A DNA stretch of 64,000 nucleotides from Phytophthora colocasiae (Eukaryota > Oomycota > Peronosporomycetes > Peronosporales > Peronosporaceae), in NCBI GenBank assembly GCA_018806915.1, contig JAGKQI010000007.1, positions 62,001 through 126,000 on the forward strand, written 5' to 3'. The stretch's first letter is position 1, and every line of letters begins with the position of its first letter. The notes beneath the pieces were generated by a model that was not told the DNA's origin, searched no databases, and saw nothing but the letters and a program-made list of their open reading frames with translations. This document shows positions 10,751 through 23,540 of the stretch, one piece after another. The position numbers were made by a program, and so were the translations under genes.

Positions 10751-13700
10751 ATGGGTTCTCCATTGGCTCCTACTAGTGGCAACGTCTCGGGCACTGGGCC
10801 CGCTTCGGCATCCACGGCATCGCGAGGTGATGACGGCGGCAATGCCGCGTCATCTGGAGGCAGCTCTAGCGCCCCAGCCTCACAGTCGAGCGCGTCCGCC
10901 GCTCCGAAGCAGGGTGTTGATGCTGCTGACGGCGATGGGCACGTGAACATGCCGGACACATCTATGGCTTCTGCTTCTGCGAGTCTTTCTTCTGGCGTCG
11001 CAGCCCCGTTCCCCAGAGGGCCACACATCCTCTCTACCACCGAGGTGGACGATCTGTTCGGCCCTGGACAACAACCGTTGGACGAAGAGAAGTCTGACGT
11101 CCCTTCTAACTGGGTGGATCCTGAGCCACGGCCGGAGGGGCAACCATTCTTGGTTGGCGTTCCGGCGCTCGCTGAGGATTTCCGTGTGGGTAACCACATC
11201 GCGAATATCTACGGGGGACCAGGCGTTTTGGTGGGCCTCGAGGGATTTACGCCGGCCGACATCTCGGAACTTGAGCGTGTTATCCCTGACTTCACTGAAA
11301 GTCAGATGCTCGTTCCTCACGTGGATATCCGTGACCGCCAGACCTTGAAGCGCACATGGGGTCTGTCGATGTCCATCGGGATTTGGCTTCAATTCTTCTG
11401 CACCTCCCTCATCAGCGTCTTGCCGAGCGGGTGTACAAGACGTCTGGTTACCTGAAGCAGATGGCTGGCGCCCACCGTCGGCTTCGACTCCAAGTAGAGT
11501 CCCAGGGCAGTGCATCTCTGGTGGACACGGCCGCTATCCAGTCCGAGGATCTCAAGCGTCAGTGGGTCTTCAACTGTCAGTATTGGCGTCATGAAGTGCT
11601 GGACGCCCGGCGTACTGCCGGTGAGATCGAAGATCGTGTGAACGCGGAGTCCAAGAACCTCGCGTCGCACTATCAGGATCAGATAGAGGCCCTGGAGACC
11701 GAGAAGTCGGCCTTGGAAGAACGCCTGGAGGACTCTCAAGCGGAGGTCCGGTTGCTGAAGGCTCGCCCCACGACCACGGCCACAGACTCCTGGGGTATTC
11801 TGGAGTACCTGTTTGAACACGGGGAGTTGAAGGCAGTTGGGTGCGTCTTCGGGAGCTTCTGGTGAACTTCCAAGAGGGCAAGGCGCCGCCTGGAGACTGG
11901 GACACCATCATCAACGTGACTGCGATGGATCAGCGCAAGGCGGAAATCCCTGACTTCTCCAAGCGTCTGGCCAAACATCGGTCCGATCAAGCAGCAGCGG
12001 CCAAGAAATCGACCAAAGTGCTGGATCTGACGGGTGCTGGCAGTGGTGTGACGGTCTCCGGTGAGCATGCTGGCAGCTCCGAGAAGTCCGGCACTGGGTC
12101 GCCTACCAGGTCAGCCAAATCTTCCGGTTCTCCGCCACCCAAGCCTACCAAACCTTCTGGGAAACATCGGGTTCGTGTTCCTCAGGATCGCCCCAAGAAC
12201 TACACACCTGGCATCGATTCGGTGCGTCCGGCGAACGCCAAGTCTCCGGTGTCCAAGGACGCCGTTCACACTACGTTACCGGCTGGAGTTCGTCTGGAAA
12301 GAAGTTCGTCCAGACTTGCGCTTGGCTCTACTCGCCGGTATTTCTTACGAGACAGCGATGAAGTGGCTGCGCACGGACAAGCCTGCCCACAGCCTGTTCA
12401 CGGGGCGCCCCTTGGTACAAATGCTAGTGAGCATGATGTACTGGCGCAAGCTGAATCAGACCCCGTGGACTTCGTACGTCCCAGAGACGTATTACAAGAT
12501 GGCTGAGGATGAACTGCGCCGTCTTCAGAAGAACGATGTGGAGCCACCGGTCTGGGAGACACTGGATGCTCACGTCCCGTATCCTATCAGTGAGCCTGAG
12601 TCCACAGAGGATGACCCTCAGAAGGACCCGGACTTCAAGGAGTCTGGTGAACAAGAATCTGCGTCTAGCGACAGTGGCTCTGACGACGAAAAGTCGAGCG
12701 GCAACAGCGATGACTCTGACGACGATGAGTCTGATGATCATTCGCACGCCGGCAACAAGCGTCCACGGGATTACGAGTCCAGCGACTCGGATGACTCGGG
12801 TCCAATAATCCCCACCAAGAAGTCCAAGCGGGATAGTGTGCACGAGGCATCCCGATCCAAGTCAGGCAGTCAAAAGTCCGGTGGCACCTCCACGTCAAGT
12901 CCCAAGAGCAAGAAGTCCGGTGGTTCGCCCAAGTCAAGTTCCAAGGACAAGAAGTCTCAAGACTCCAAGTCAACTAAGAGTTCTTCGGGCAAGCGACCTT
13001 CTGGTAAACTCCGGAAGTCAAGTCTGGTGTCCAAGTCGTACAAGTCGCTGACACCGAAGGAGCTGCTGACAATCGAGGCCCCGGACACACATTGTTCGTC
13101 GTGGCTGTACTACGGTATCCCGGTCCAGCCGACCAGCGACACCAAGACGGTCATCGGGCAGACTCCCGGGTTCCCAGACTTCGAGCCCCACAGACACAGT
13201 CTGGCATGCCTGAAGAAACGCTGGAATTCCAAGAAATACCAAGCTCTGCTGGACGAAGTGCAAGCGCCCTGGGACGTCATGTACCAGAACCGTCGGACCG
13301 AGCTGTACTTTCACCGGCGTGAAGTCCTCTGTCCCTTGGTTCAGGCGGACATTGAAGAACTCGCATCTCTCATGCGCAAGCACGCTCAAGCGCTGTGGGA
13401 ACGTACTCACTGGGTGATCATGGATCCCGATGATGACTTGCTGTCCGGTGAACAGCACAAGGAACGTGGGCTCCGACGTGCATCTCTATTACGCCAGTAT
13501 CGAGGGACAGTATCCAAGATTCTGAAGCACAAGGATTTCCCGGAGACGCTCATGTTCGAGCCTGGTATCTGGAAGATCCCAGACAAATATTGCCCATGGA
13601 TCTGGCAAGACCCGCGTGCACGTGACATCGGAGGTCCCAAGTATCTGAGCTTACGCAAGCAGCTGGAAACCATCGACGCAGCGGAACCAGCGCGCACGCA

Positions 13701-13812
13701 GTGGGCCACAGCGTCTTCCGACAAGGACTGGATGGAATTCGTGCCATCCGATCTACGGAAACAAGCTCTGACGCCCGCTGAACGCGCCGAAAATCCTGTC
13801 TCTCTGAAGTAA
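10751..13812 (+). pseudogene. Opposite-strand gene of the outer element (frameshifted)
   Basis: Encoded on the strand opposite to gag-pol, starting 256 bp inside the 3' LTR and converging on the pol 3' end. The start is placed at the ATG of 10751 (MGSPLAPTSGN) because the inner homologue starts similarly (MSADAPSTFTAPPPGN). The open stretches are 10751-11455, 11356-11865, 11841-12500 and 12280-13812, so at least three frame changes break it. Order: Ala/Ser-rich N-terminus; a conserved block with VGVPA and YGGPGVLVG; a coiled coil (residues such as LETEKSALEERLEDSQAEVRLL); a Ser/Lys linker; a conserved block with KWLRTDKP and MMYWRKLNQTPWTSYVP; a long acidic Ser/Asp run plus basic nuclear-type clusters; and a final block with SSWLYYGIPV and CPWIWQDPRA. 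Homologous end to end with 28673-31527. No known family recognised. Confidence 0.8.
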
Positions 13813-13941
13813 GTACGCCAGAAGCCTGGTATACTCTTCACGACATCTCCGGAGAACTACACTTCTTCTTCCAGAACAACTTAGTCGTCTGCATATCGTA
13901 GCGTAGTAACAATTCCAAATATAGTTCCCCGACGACCTTCT

Positions 13942-15546
13942 TGTGACGAGGTGGGTGAACACTTTCCGGACTTTCTGAAAGAAAAACCCGGTCGCCTAGA
14001 ACGTATAGCTGGTGGCCAGTCCGATTCTGGAAGGAAACTTCCAGATGACACTTGAGAACTGGGGTCAGTCTCTACCTTCCGGGATCCAAATGGGTATCCG
14101 GAAGGCGGAGTTGGTGTGTGACCTTGTGGTTATCCTCCTTGGTGTCGTTTGTCTTCGAGTATCCGAAGGGTATTACCAGGTGAGTTACTTTCAGGTGTGA
14201 TCAGATCCAAAGATCCAAAGTACCAAAAGTACTTCCAAATGCAGTTGGTTTTCTGGAAGGCAAAAGACTATTAGCAGAGTCCTCTTCCAACAGTTAACCA
14301 ATACAATACAGAGAGTTAATATGCAAAACACGCAGCCGCTCTTATTCTTTGTGGCCCTCGAGCGGTGGGCACTCCCAATGCCAGTCGACGGGGTCTACTT
14401 CCGGAACACAGACTCAGTTCCGGGACCCTAACAAGCGCACCACTTCCGGATAACCACTTGGTTTCCGGAAGACAATATCCAAGATCAGGATATCCAGATG
14501 CCTGTATATCCAAATATCCAAAATCCAAATGCAATCTAGACTAGGAATCCAGATGCAAACGTCCAATCACACAGTAGTTAATTCAATACAGTTCCAAGGG
14601 GCCAACTACTAACAAACTCCCAAAACGCAGTTATAATATGAAATGTGAATCCGGAATCCGGATTTCAACTGGAATATGAAATAGGAAGATCCCTTCCGGA
14701 TGCGCCGCCGGATCACTTACCCAACTTGGTCTCGAACCTTTGGTGGAGAGTCCCGCGGCGATGTACGCAGTCGACGCGGCCGTACGCTGGCTCAGCTAAC
14801 TCGAAGCCCTCTGACAAGAGGCTGGTCCGCAGTGCTTCGCAGTATCTTCCAGGAAAACCTTCCAGAAGACCACTTGCGCCCTTGGTGGCAAATTGAACTC
14901 TCTGTTATTTATATACAAGTCTTCTGCTAAAGATTCTGCTAACATCTTGTTTTCACTATAGGAAGCGCACACTCATCAGGAGGCGCGTGTCTCTGGCGCG
15001 GAACCCTGAAGAATTCCGGCTGGTGCCGAACACATCCTGGTCGGTCGTCTTGGTCGGTCGGTCTTGACTTGGCTTGAGTATACTCCGAACCTCAATGTCC
15101 ATACTGGGTACAAATCAGGCAGGGTCCGGACGCCTTTGGTCATCTGGATTCCCGATCCTTGGAGATCCGGAAGTCCTCAGTTCAGCACTGGAAGCATGTA
15201 TCCGGAATACACTTGGTCTGTGTATGGGCGACTGGATTCTTGAGCCCTTAGCCCTGACTGGAATGGCATCCAGATTCCCGAAATCTGGATCTGGATTCCG
15301 GAAGTACGCACCAGGAATTCACTTGGGCACCACATGGTGGACTTGATTCCTGAATAGTGGACTCCGATCGTGGTCGGGCATCCGGATTCTGGAAGTCCGG
15401 ATTCCGGAAGTCCTAAAGCAATAAGGTGAAAATGTGTTCCACAGCTCAGTCCCAGGTACTCGATGCCTCAGCCAATCACCTCTCGACATATTGGGTGGCT
15501 CTGGGAGGCGGTGTCCAGATAGAAAATTTGAATCCACAGCTTCACA
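13942..15546 (-). repeat. Inner family LTR 1 (3' LTR of copy A)
   Basis: 1605 bp, plus-strand ends TGTGACG...CTTCACA. Differs from LTR 2 and LTR 3 by only scattered substitutions and small indels, so the copies are recent. Rich in the palindrome TCCGGA (for example at 14650 and 14657). No alignment to the outer-family LTR beyond short words such as GGTGAACAC near the start. Confidence 0.93.
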
Positions 15547-15558
15547 ACCGTCCCTCTC
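15547..15558 (-). promoter_or_regulatory. Polypurine tract, inner copy A
   Basis: Minus strand reads GAGAGGGACGGT directly before the LTR start TGTGAAG, the expected position for the plus-strand primer. Confidence 0.75.
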
Positions 15559-16021
15559 GTCAGGAGCTGTCATTGAGGAATTTACCTCCGAGCTTGACAG
15601 GTCCTTATGAGACGAAGCGTGGGCAAGTCGTCCAGATCACCGGATCACCGCAGACATCCAGATCACAATCCCGCAATTCACAACGGCACTTGTCGTCGAG
15701 TCGCGTTTCCGGATTCCATACATCCAAATGCCCATCACGCAAATGTCGAACGGTCCGGTTTCAGGCGTCCCACACTGTATCCAGGTTCTACCCACCCGGG
15801 TCTCACGTATCCGGGTTCACCCTATCCGGGTTCAGGAAGTCCAAATCACTACACTGGGTCACATTCCATCCATCAATTGGCTGACGTGGCTTCTCTTCTG
15901 CGTCGGTCCCAAGCGCCCCGGTCCCAGCGCACGTCAAACGGCAAGAATCATTCAGTCGGTCCACACACATTTCACAATTTCAATGCTCCAGATCACCCAA
16001 GCGATTCCGCACGATCACATC
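15559..16021 (+). other. Leader between LTR 1 and the opposite-strand gene, copy A
   Basis: 463 bp without a recognised gene. The plus-strand frame upstream of the chosen start stays open for long stretches and would encode Pro/Gly/Ser-rich repeats around TATCCGGGTTC-like words (15790-15840). It could be 5' leader or an N-terminal extension; the matching start with the outer homologue favours leader. Confidence 0.45.
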
Positions 16022-18862
16022 ATGTCAGCAGACGCTCCTTCGACGTTCACGGCGCCTCCACCAGGCAACACCTCGGTTGAGGGCGACACTGGTGGCGCTG
16101 AGTCGCACCAGGACGACACGGCAGTGACAGGGGTCCAGATAGCGTTGTTGATGAGGGAGACATGGTGCCGAGGGCACGGAGGCTTGCCCGCCCGCAGGTG
16201 GAGGCGGAGGCGTCCCTGAGGACGATGATGAGCCACTCAATCGCGTCTACCCGAAGTTTGTCACGCACAAGAGTGCGGAGGAGTTCCGGGCTGTCCGAGG
16301 GCACCGCGTTCGGAAGTGAATCTTCGCGTCCCATCTACTTCAAGACTCCTCCATCCCACGAGCGCGACGACAACTTGCAAGTGGTCGGCGTTCCAGCTTC
16401 AACAGTGCATCGTGATGGCAACAGTTTTCTTCGGAACGGCTATGGCGGTTTGGAAGTCCTGATGCATTCTGAGAAGCTGTCCACCAGGAAATGGCAGTGC
16501 TACACGACTTCTGCGCCGGTCATCTGGACCTTCGGGAATTCATCCTGACACCTCTGCCAGCCTCGCTTCCGGATGACCAGCTTCACGCACTTCTGGATAG
16601 CGTCGCCGTCAAGAGGAGATCGCCAGCCTTGTTTCAGGTACGACCCTGAGAATCTCGCGCAGCGCGTTTTGGAACCGTCTCTGCTCTTCGGAAAGTCATC
16701 CAGAAGTGCATCCGGACGCAGTCACTGCTCGAAGATCAGGATCCGGATCTCGTCAATGTCGGCAGGGTTCACGATGAGCTCGCCGAGCTCCGTCGGGACT
16801 ATCAGTTGGTAACAAGTCATCTGGATTTTCGACACGCGGAAGCTGTTTCTGAGAAAGAAGAGGCTCTCCAGAACGCCCGTGACGACATCAAGCACCTGAT
16901 GAAGGAGCATGACCGCGACAAGAGGGTCTCCGGAAGCAGGTCGAAGATCTCACGAAGCGTTTGGATGATGTCCGGACGCAGAATCGCCTTCTGGAACACC
17001 GCATCCAGAAACTGGCCTTTAATGCTGTCGACGTCATGAACTTCCTTGGCGCCGGCGAAGGACAGTCGACTGTCACTGTGAACTGGCAACGGCTTCTGGA
17101 ACTCCTGAAGCACTTTCAGAACGGCACAACTGTTCCTTCGGAATGGCGTACAGTCATCAGTGTCATCGCCACGGATGACCCAGGACACACTTCGGCCCCT
17201 TTCGTCGAACTGCATCCTTCTCACGGAAGTGATGACGGTGATGCCAAGGAGAGCGATTCGTCGTCGTATCTGGATCTGAGTCGTGGTTCTTCTGGCGCAC
17301 CTGCATCCGGAAATCCAAGTTCCAAGTCTTCTTCCAAGCGCAAGCGTTCCAGTTCCGGATTCAAGTCTTCGAAGAAGGTCCCAAGGGCTCCTGACGTGAT
17401 TCAGGCTCGTCCTTCTGAGTGGATTAAACATTCGGATGACGACTGTCGGAGTGACAAATATCCTCTAGTCTGGACGGAGACACAAGCTCGAGAGTCCTTG
17501 ACGGACTACCCGGTTGTCTGGAGTGACTTGCGTCTGGATCTTCAGAAACTCATGATGTCTGGAGTCAAGTATACCGGGGCTCTGGAATGGATTCGTGAAG
17601 ACCGTGCAGTTCACGTGGCTTTCCAGTTGAAACCTCTCGTGGAGATGCTCACTCGGATGATGTTCTGGAACAAGTTGGATGACATTCCGTGGACCAAGTA
17701 CGTCCCGCGTCGGTACTTCCAGATGGCTGAAGGTGTTCTCGATGGACTTCAGGATGAAGGTATCGAGCCAGAGTACTGGGGACCTCTTGTGGATGGAGAA
17801 GACGACGTCGAAGATCCGGATCCGGAAGCCTTGGTTGCAGAAACGGTGGATGACAAGACAGTGGATGAAGACTTCATTCCAGATGAGACAGAGGTGGTGC
17901 ATCCAGATGATGATCAGGGCCACTCAAGTTCCTCTCGCCGTGATCCTGACGTTCAGTCTCCGAAATCCAAGCGTCGTCGTTTCAACCGCTCTCCCAAGTC
18001 AGCATCCAGGGGCTATCGTGCACATGACCGGTCAACCTCCTATCTAGCTGCCAAAGACTTTGGGAACCTGACAAGACTCGACAAGCAGACCATCGAGAAT
18101 CCGACCGAGGGAGTGGCATCTTGGCTCCACTACGGAGTTCGTATGAAGAAGGGAGATCCGACGTCCACAGCGACCACTCAGACTCTCGGGTTTCCGGATT
18201 CCGCTCCCAACAGGTTTGATTTCGACCTTCTGAAAGAGCGCTTCGTGATCCGGGCGTCCGAGCTTCCTCCGCTTCTGGATGAACGTCCTTGGGAACACGC
18301 ATATAGTTGTCGGCCTCGGGATCTACTCTTCCATAAGCGCAGCGATCTGGATACGAACGCCTTGGAGGCTCTTGACACCTGACTTTCTTTCGTGAGCGGT
18401 CATCTCCAGGCCTTCTGGGAAGAAACTCATTGGCTCACGTTCGACACTTCCGAAGCTGTGCATCCGAAGCTCGTGCGGATCTACTCCGAGCGATCGAAGC
18501 GCCACTCGTCCCTTAGGAAGAAGGCGATCCCGTTGCTCCAGAAGATCTCTTCCAAGCTTCCAAAATCCATCTGGAATGAGACGTGCGTCTGGAAGTACCC
18601 TGCGAAACTCTGTCACTGGATCCTGATGGATCCAGAACACTTCAAGCCTGGGACTTCGGAACCATACTCGCTCAAGGAACAGCTTGGGATTCTGGATGCC
18701 ATGGAGCCTGCACGTGTTCAGTGGAGCTTCTCCACTTCGGATCAGGATCGCATTGCTCATCTTCCACCGGAAGTCAAGCACCCTGATTCCTGCGGATCAG
18801 CGCATCCGGATCGATGCCCTTTGGAACTACGGAAACTAGGAGGTGTAGTTCAGATCGAGTGA
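16022..18862 (+). pseudogene. Opposite-strand gene, inner copy A (frameshifted)
   Basis: Same gene as 28673-31527, nearly identical in sequence, with more single-base losses, many in homopolymers (for example AGAGGGTCTCC here against AGAGGGGTCTCC in copy B). The longest open stretch, 16961-18382, covers the end of the coiled coil, the Ser/Lys linker, the block MMFWNKLDDIPWTKYVP, the acidic region and the block SWLHYGVRM. It ends at a TGA (18380-18382) where copy B has TGG. The final piece (18392-18862) continues to the natural stop at 18860-18862, 242 bp short of the convergent pol stop. Confidence 0.8.
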
Positions 18863-19103
18863 GTCTTCCAATTCTCCATGTTTTCCATACGTAATTCGTC
18901 ACTAATCACTCGTAATACACCTCACTTCTCCGAAAGTCAGCTTTTGTTCATCTCCTTCATATCCATCCTTCTGAAACCCAGGATTCCAAAGTTCCATCAT
19001 AATCCGAAATCAGTTTCCAATCGTAATCAAATCAAAGTTCAATCGGTAGTCACAGTTCAGGAATCCCCTTCTCAAAACTTCCCGGATGATAGCATCCAGA
19101 AGT

Positions 19104-22100
19104 CTAGACTTGGGGATGGTCGTCCCCGGCTTGCATAGCCTGGAACCTCGCTCGCGCCCTTGCCCTTGATTAAATTCGTAAAGAAGGGCACCGCAGCTTA
19201 ACTGTGACACTGGAAGCCATTCCAGATCCGGATAGCCTTTCCATTTGACCAGGTATTCCCGATTCCTTTTCGACGTCCGAGTACGTTTGGACCATCGAAG
19301 ATCCAAAATCTTTTCGACTTCGTACTCGTTCTCTTCGGCATCCGGATTCCAACTGTCTTCCGGAAGAAGGGCAGCGTCAAAGTCATCGTCCTCGTCCACT
19401 TGGATCTCCGTGGTAGAACGTTTCGGGAAGAGTGCTCGGGGTTTCAAGCGGCTGATATGCACCCAAGGGTTGACACGATATCCCGTGCCCTCGACCTTGA
19501 GTTTCACCCGGAAGTCCTGATGCACTTCAGCAATCCGGAATGGTCCATGCCACATGTGGGCCAGTTTCCTACTTAGCCCAGTCTGGACTTTCGGAATATA
19601 TAACCACACGGAATCGCCTTCCGAAAATCCGGATTTCAGCCTTTCCAGCTCTTTCCACTTTTGCGTTTGGATTTCGGAACGGTGACGCTTGGCTTTCTTC
19701 TGAAGTCCTTCTGCAAAAGCCACAGCGTAGCTGTAGTCCCTCTGCATTTTCGTCTCCATTCGTACGCTGACCTTTCCAGGAATACTATGTGGCTTTGGAC
19801 CCAGCATTGCTGAAATTGTACTCTGGGCGTCCCAACCATGAATTAGATAGAAGGGGGTTTCCAGGCGCGTTGCATCGAAAGAGGTATTTAGAGCGAACAT
19901 CAGCCTTTCCACATGGTCATCCCAATCACTTTGATCCGCTTCCATAATATACGCCCGGATGCTTCGAACTACCGTATGAACGGAACGTTCCTGCTGGCCA
20001 TTTGCCTGCGGACGGTATCCCAATGTTGCCCTTTGGAGACTCCCAAGTAGATTCCGGAAGCACTCGAAGACGGCACTTATGAATCGGGGATCCTGATCGT
20101 GTCGGATCAGGGAACTTGATCCAAACTTCTGGAATACCACTTGTTCATACACTTCTGCAACATCTTGGGCAGTCGTCGAAGACATGGGCTTGCACATCAC
20201 GTATCCGGAAAACATATCCTGAAACAGGAGTAGGAAAGTGTTTCCGCGTGCGGATTTTGGAAGGTGCGTCACGAAATCCATCGAGACAACTTCGAAAGGA
20301 CATGATGGCTCGATGTTTCCAGGTGACGGACCTGGATTCGAGGCCGTCCCTTTCCGGATGCACAATCCACACACTCCTTCACATGACGTTCCACATCTGC
20401 ATACATTCCAGGCCAATAGTATTCCGAAAGCAATTTCTCATGAGTCCTCCGGATGCCCTGGTGTCCACCTTGGAAATCTTCGTGGGCATAGTGAAGCATA
20501 TCAGAACGTAAGGATTCCGGAACCACCAATCGAAGTTCTCCCAGAAAATCTCGAGGTCGCTTCTGGGTGACTGTGGACATCCTGAAGAGAATGTTTCTGG
20601 AATCCAAAGTGAACAAGTCAGCAACCTTTGCAATCTTCCGGAGACGTTTATGCGAAAACCTCTGGAAATCCCCTTTCAGGAACGCCTTCAGCTCAGACAG
20701 GTATTCGTCGGCATCCTGATGGACCTTGATCCGTCTCCAACGCTCGGCTTGAAGTTCCAATGGTCCCATCGGAGGGGCATCCGGATCGTTTCCTTCTGGA
20801 TCCCCAGCTTCCGCAATGACAGCCATCACTCGCGCAGACTTTGGTAACGGTTCCGAATCTGGTCCGGGAAGGTCGTTGTCATCCGGGATTCCGGATTCCT
20901 GAATCTGGATATCTGAAGGATGGGCCTCCGACAGTTCTGATTTCACCAACTTCTCTTGGATTTTAGAAACAAGTTCTAAATGCATCAGGTCACTTTCGTC
21001 GGAAACCTCCCAGGATTCTCCTTGAACCAATGTCTTGGTCGTCAGGTAGTCGGCAGTCTGATTGTACTCTCGTTTGAGATGCACAAATCTGACCTTCTGA
21101 AATCTGGATTTCAGAACTTCCCTTCCATAAGGTGTTTCTGAAGATGTGGTTGGTTACAGTTGATCAGTCCTTGTACTTGCTGAATCACAATTCTGGAATC
21201 TCCCACAACCACCAAATCCTGAATGCCTCTTCCAGATGCCATATTCATGCCCTTCAGAAGTCCATGGTACTCAGCGTCATTCACGGTGACGTCATCAGAA
21301 TGAAACCTCAGGCTTCCAGAACCTTCCATCCAGGTAGCTTCCAGAGAACACACCCGCAACTTCCTTTCCGGGTGGAAGTCTTGGCAGCACCATCGAAACT
21401 CAGGATAACACCTTCGTAGTTCGCTTCCAACATCTCGATGCTCACCACTGGCGGCTTCCGGATGCGTCCTTTCAGAAGGGATCAGGGATTCCGAAATCTT
21501 ATCCAGATGCTCTCGTGTGGTTATCCAGCACCCATTATCGCAGCCAACCCGTCTTCGTCCCTTTGAACCTTCCGGATATCCAGATTCCAATGTGAAAGTG
21601 CAAGTCCCCAAGGAACACATCTACCATCAGCAGACTTCGAGGTGATGACCCACTTCAGGACGGAGTATCGGGTGTACACAATCAGTTCGGACTGCTCAAT
21701 CAGCGTCCGGAAGACCTGAAGTACTCTCAGGATCGCAATGACTTCCTTTTCCGCAATATGATAACGGATTTCGGAATCATTCAGGACGCGGCCAGTATAC
21801 CGGACAGGGTGGATCACACCGTTGTATTCCTGACCGAGGACAGCACATGCGGCCCATGCATTGGCATGCGGAATGATCACGAATGGTCGATTTTTATCAG
21901 GATGCCGAAGCAATGGGGTCGAGACGATCTTGTGCTTCAGGATTCCAAATGCCTCCTTCGCCTGATCCAAATTCTTTCCCGCCCTGATCTGCTCATCCGA
22001 AAGTTCATAGAGAACAGCGGCAATAACCGGGAAGTCTTCAATGAATTTGTGATAGTAGTTCAGGCTTCCGAGGAACGACTGCACCCCTTTCAGGGTTTCC

Positions 22101-23540
22101 GGAAACGGAAGATCCAAAACACCTTTTGCAATCTTCGGGGTAGCTCGGATTCCTTCAGCACTGATTTCGTGGGACAGGTACGGGATGGCTAGCTTTCCAA
22201 ATTCACTCTTCGGGAGGCTCACCGAGATGTTCCAATAACGCAGTCTGAATAGTACTGCATCCCGATCTTCACATAACTGATCCCAAGTCGGCGCGCCGTG
22301 AGCGATATCGTCGATATACGAACTGCGTCCCAGTACCGGGTTCATCTGTGAAGGAGCTGGGATATTCCTCTGGAACACGGTCATTATATCTGAGAGAATT
22401 GGCACTTGGATTCCTGAAGGGGAACTTCCAGATTCTAAACTTCCAGAATCCAGATTTTCAGATGGAGTCAACTTCAGAAAATCCAAGACTTCCTGATCCA
22501 CTTCTGCTTCCTCTTCCGGGGATAGGCGCACAAACCCCCACAAGCAGTTATTGATTACTGCCTGATATACCAAAGGGCGTTCTTCAAACCGAATGGCATC
22601 CGGATCCACTGAAAGTGTCAAATGGGCACACGAAAGCGGAGATCAGCTTGGCACGTTCAGACATCCTGATAGCCCAGAATCCACTGGCCATATCCAAACT
22701 CATGAACCACATTGCGCTTTCGAAGCCAATCAGGAGATCGTCAATCAGGGAAGCGGATGGTTGGATAACACAATAAATCCGTTTACCACGATAGTCAATA
22801 CACATCCGGATGTCAACACCGTTCTTCTTCAGGACAATAACAATCGGGGATGCCGCATGGAGATTCCGAGTGCTCGATCAATCCAGTTTCCAAAAGCTTC
22901 TTCAGAAGTTCGTACACTTTGACCGCTAAGTGAGGAGCGATAGAACGTGGGCGTTGCGCGACAGGTTTAGCCGTTCCAACATCCAGATCGCAAATCACAC
23001 CTCTGGCGGGGGCTGGAGCTGCATTTCCGTCGCCCAGAAAAATACTGTGATGCCGTTTCAGGATTCCTCGAAGCTTTCGCTCTTCTTCTGGAGTAGTCTT
23101 TCCGGATTCTCCCACATCTGCCTTCTCGATATCACACTTCGGACTTAGCTCGTGTACTTCCGGAAACATGACGAGTTGATCCTTCAAGTGTGACAACATA
23201 TCACTCCCTTCATGCACATACACAGCTGGTTCCAAGGCGAGCTCTTCCGCATTCAGATGCAGACACCTGACAAACTTCGTTTCCAACTTCAGGATGGCCT
23301 TCTTCACAACTTCCAGATTAAATTGTCTTCCTGATGGATCCGTTCCAGACTCCTCTTCATGCACGTCTAAATTGTCTTCCTGATGGATCCGTTCCAGAAT
23401 CCTCTTCTGCGTCTGGAATCTCGTCCCTTGGCACATTCTCATCCATGGAGATCGCATCAAACCACTCGTCACCGTCGGAATCCAGAAAACCATCGCCTTC
23501 TGGAACCTGTTGTCTTCCTGAAGTCTCATTCGAAATTCCA
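19104..23540 (-). pseudogene. Inner copy A pol: RT, RNase H domains, integrase, chromodomain (protease deleted)
   Basis: Read downward: RT fragments 23541-21521 including SSYIDDIAHG; a degenerate RNase H (IIPHANAWAACAVLG); a second RNase H (LSFDGAAKTSTR, here with frame breaks, to about 21111); integrase in two overlapping frames (21084-20269, 20416 onward) with KECVDCASGKGR and HDQDPRF; and a chromodomain EYLVKWKGYPDLEWLP, with the stop at 19104-19106. Compared with copy B, about 2.6 kb (equivalent of 36212-38825) is missing, so the protease and Pol N-terminus are gone and Pol is joined to the middle of Gag at about 23540. Confidence 0.85.

Noticed and set aside
10645..11515. Minus-strand frames opposite the outer opposite-strand gene
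   Set aside because: They mirror the plus-strand gene, which has cross-family protein conservation; the mirrors do not.
12061..13812. The 583-codon frame as a separate gene with its own start at 12061
   Set aside because: Its first ~75 residues show no similarity to the inner homologue, whereas similarity starts at about 12285 and continues the upstream coiled-coil protein, so it is a piece of one frameshifted gene.
15426..15884. 152-codon frame repeated at 28075-28533
   Set aside because: Spans LTR and leader, is a shadow of DNA identity between copies, and has no counterpart in the outer family.
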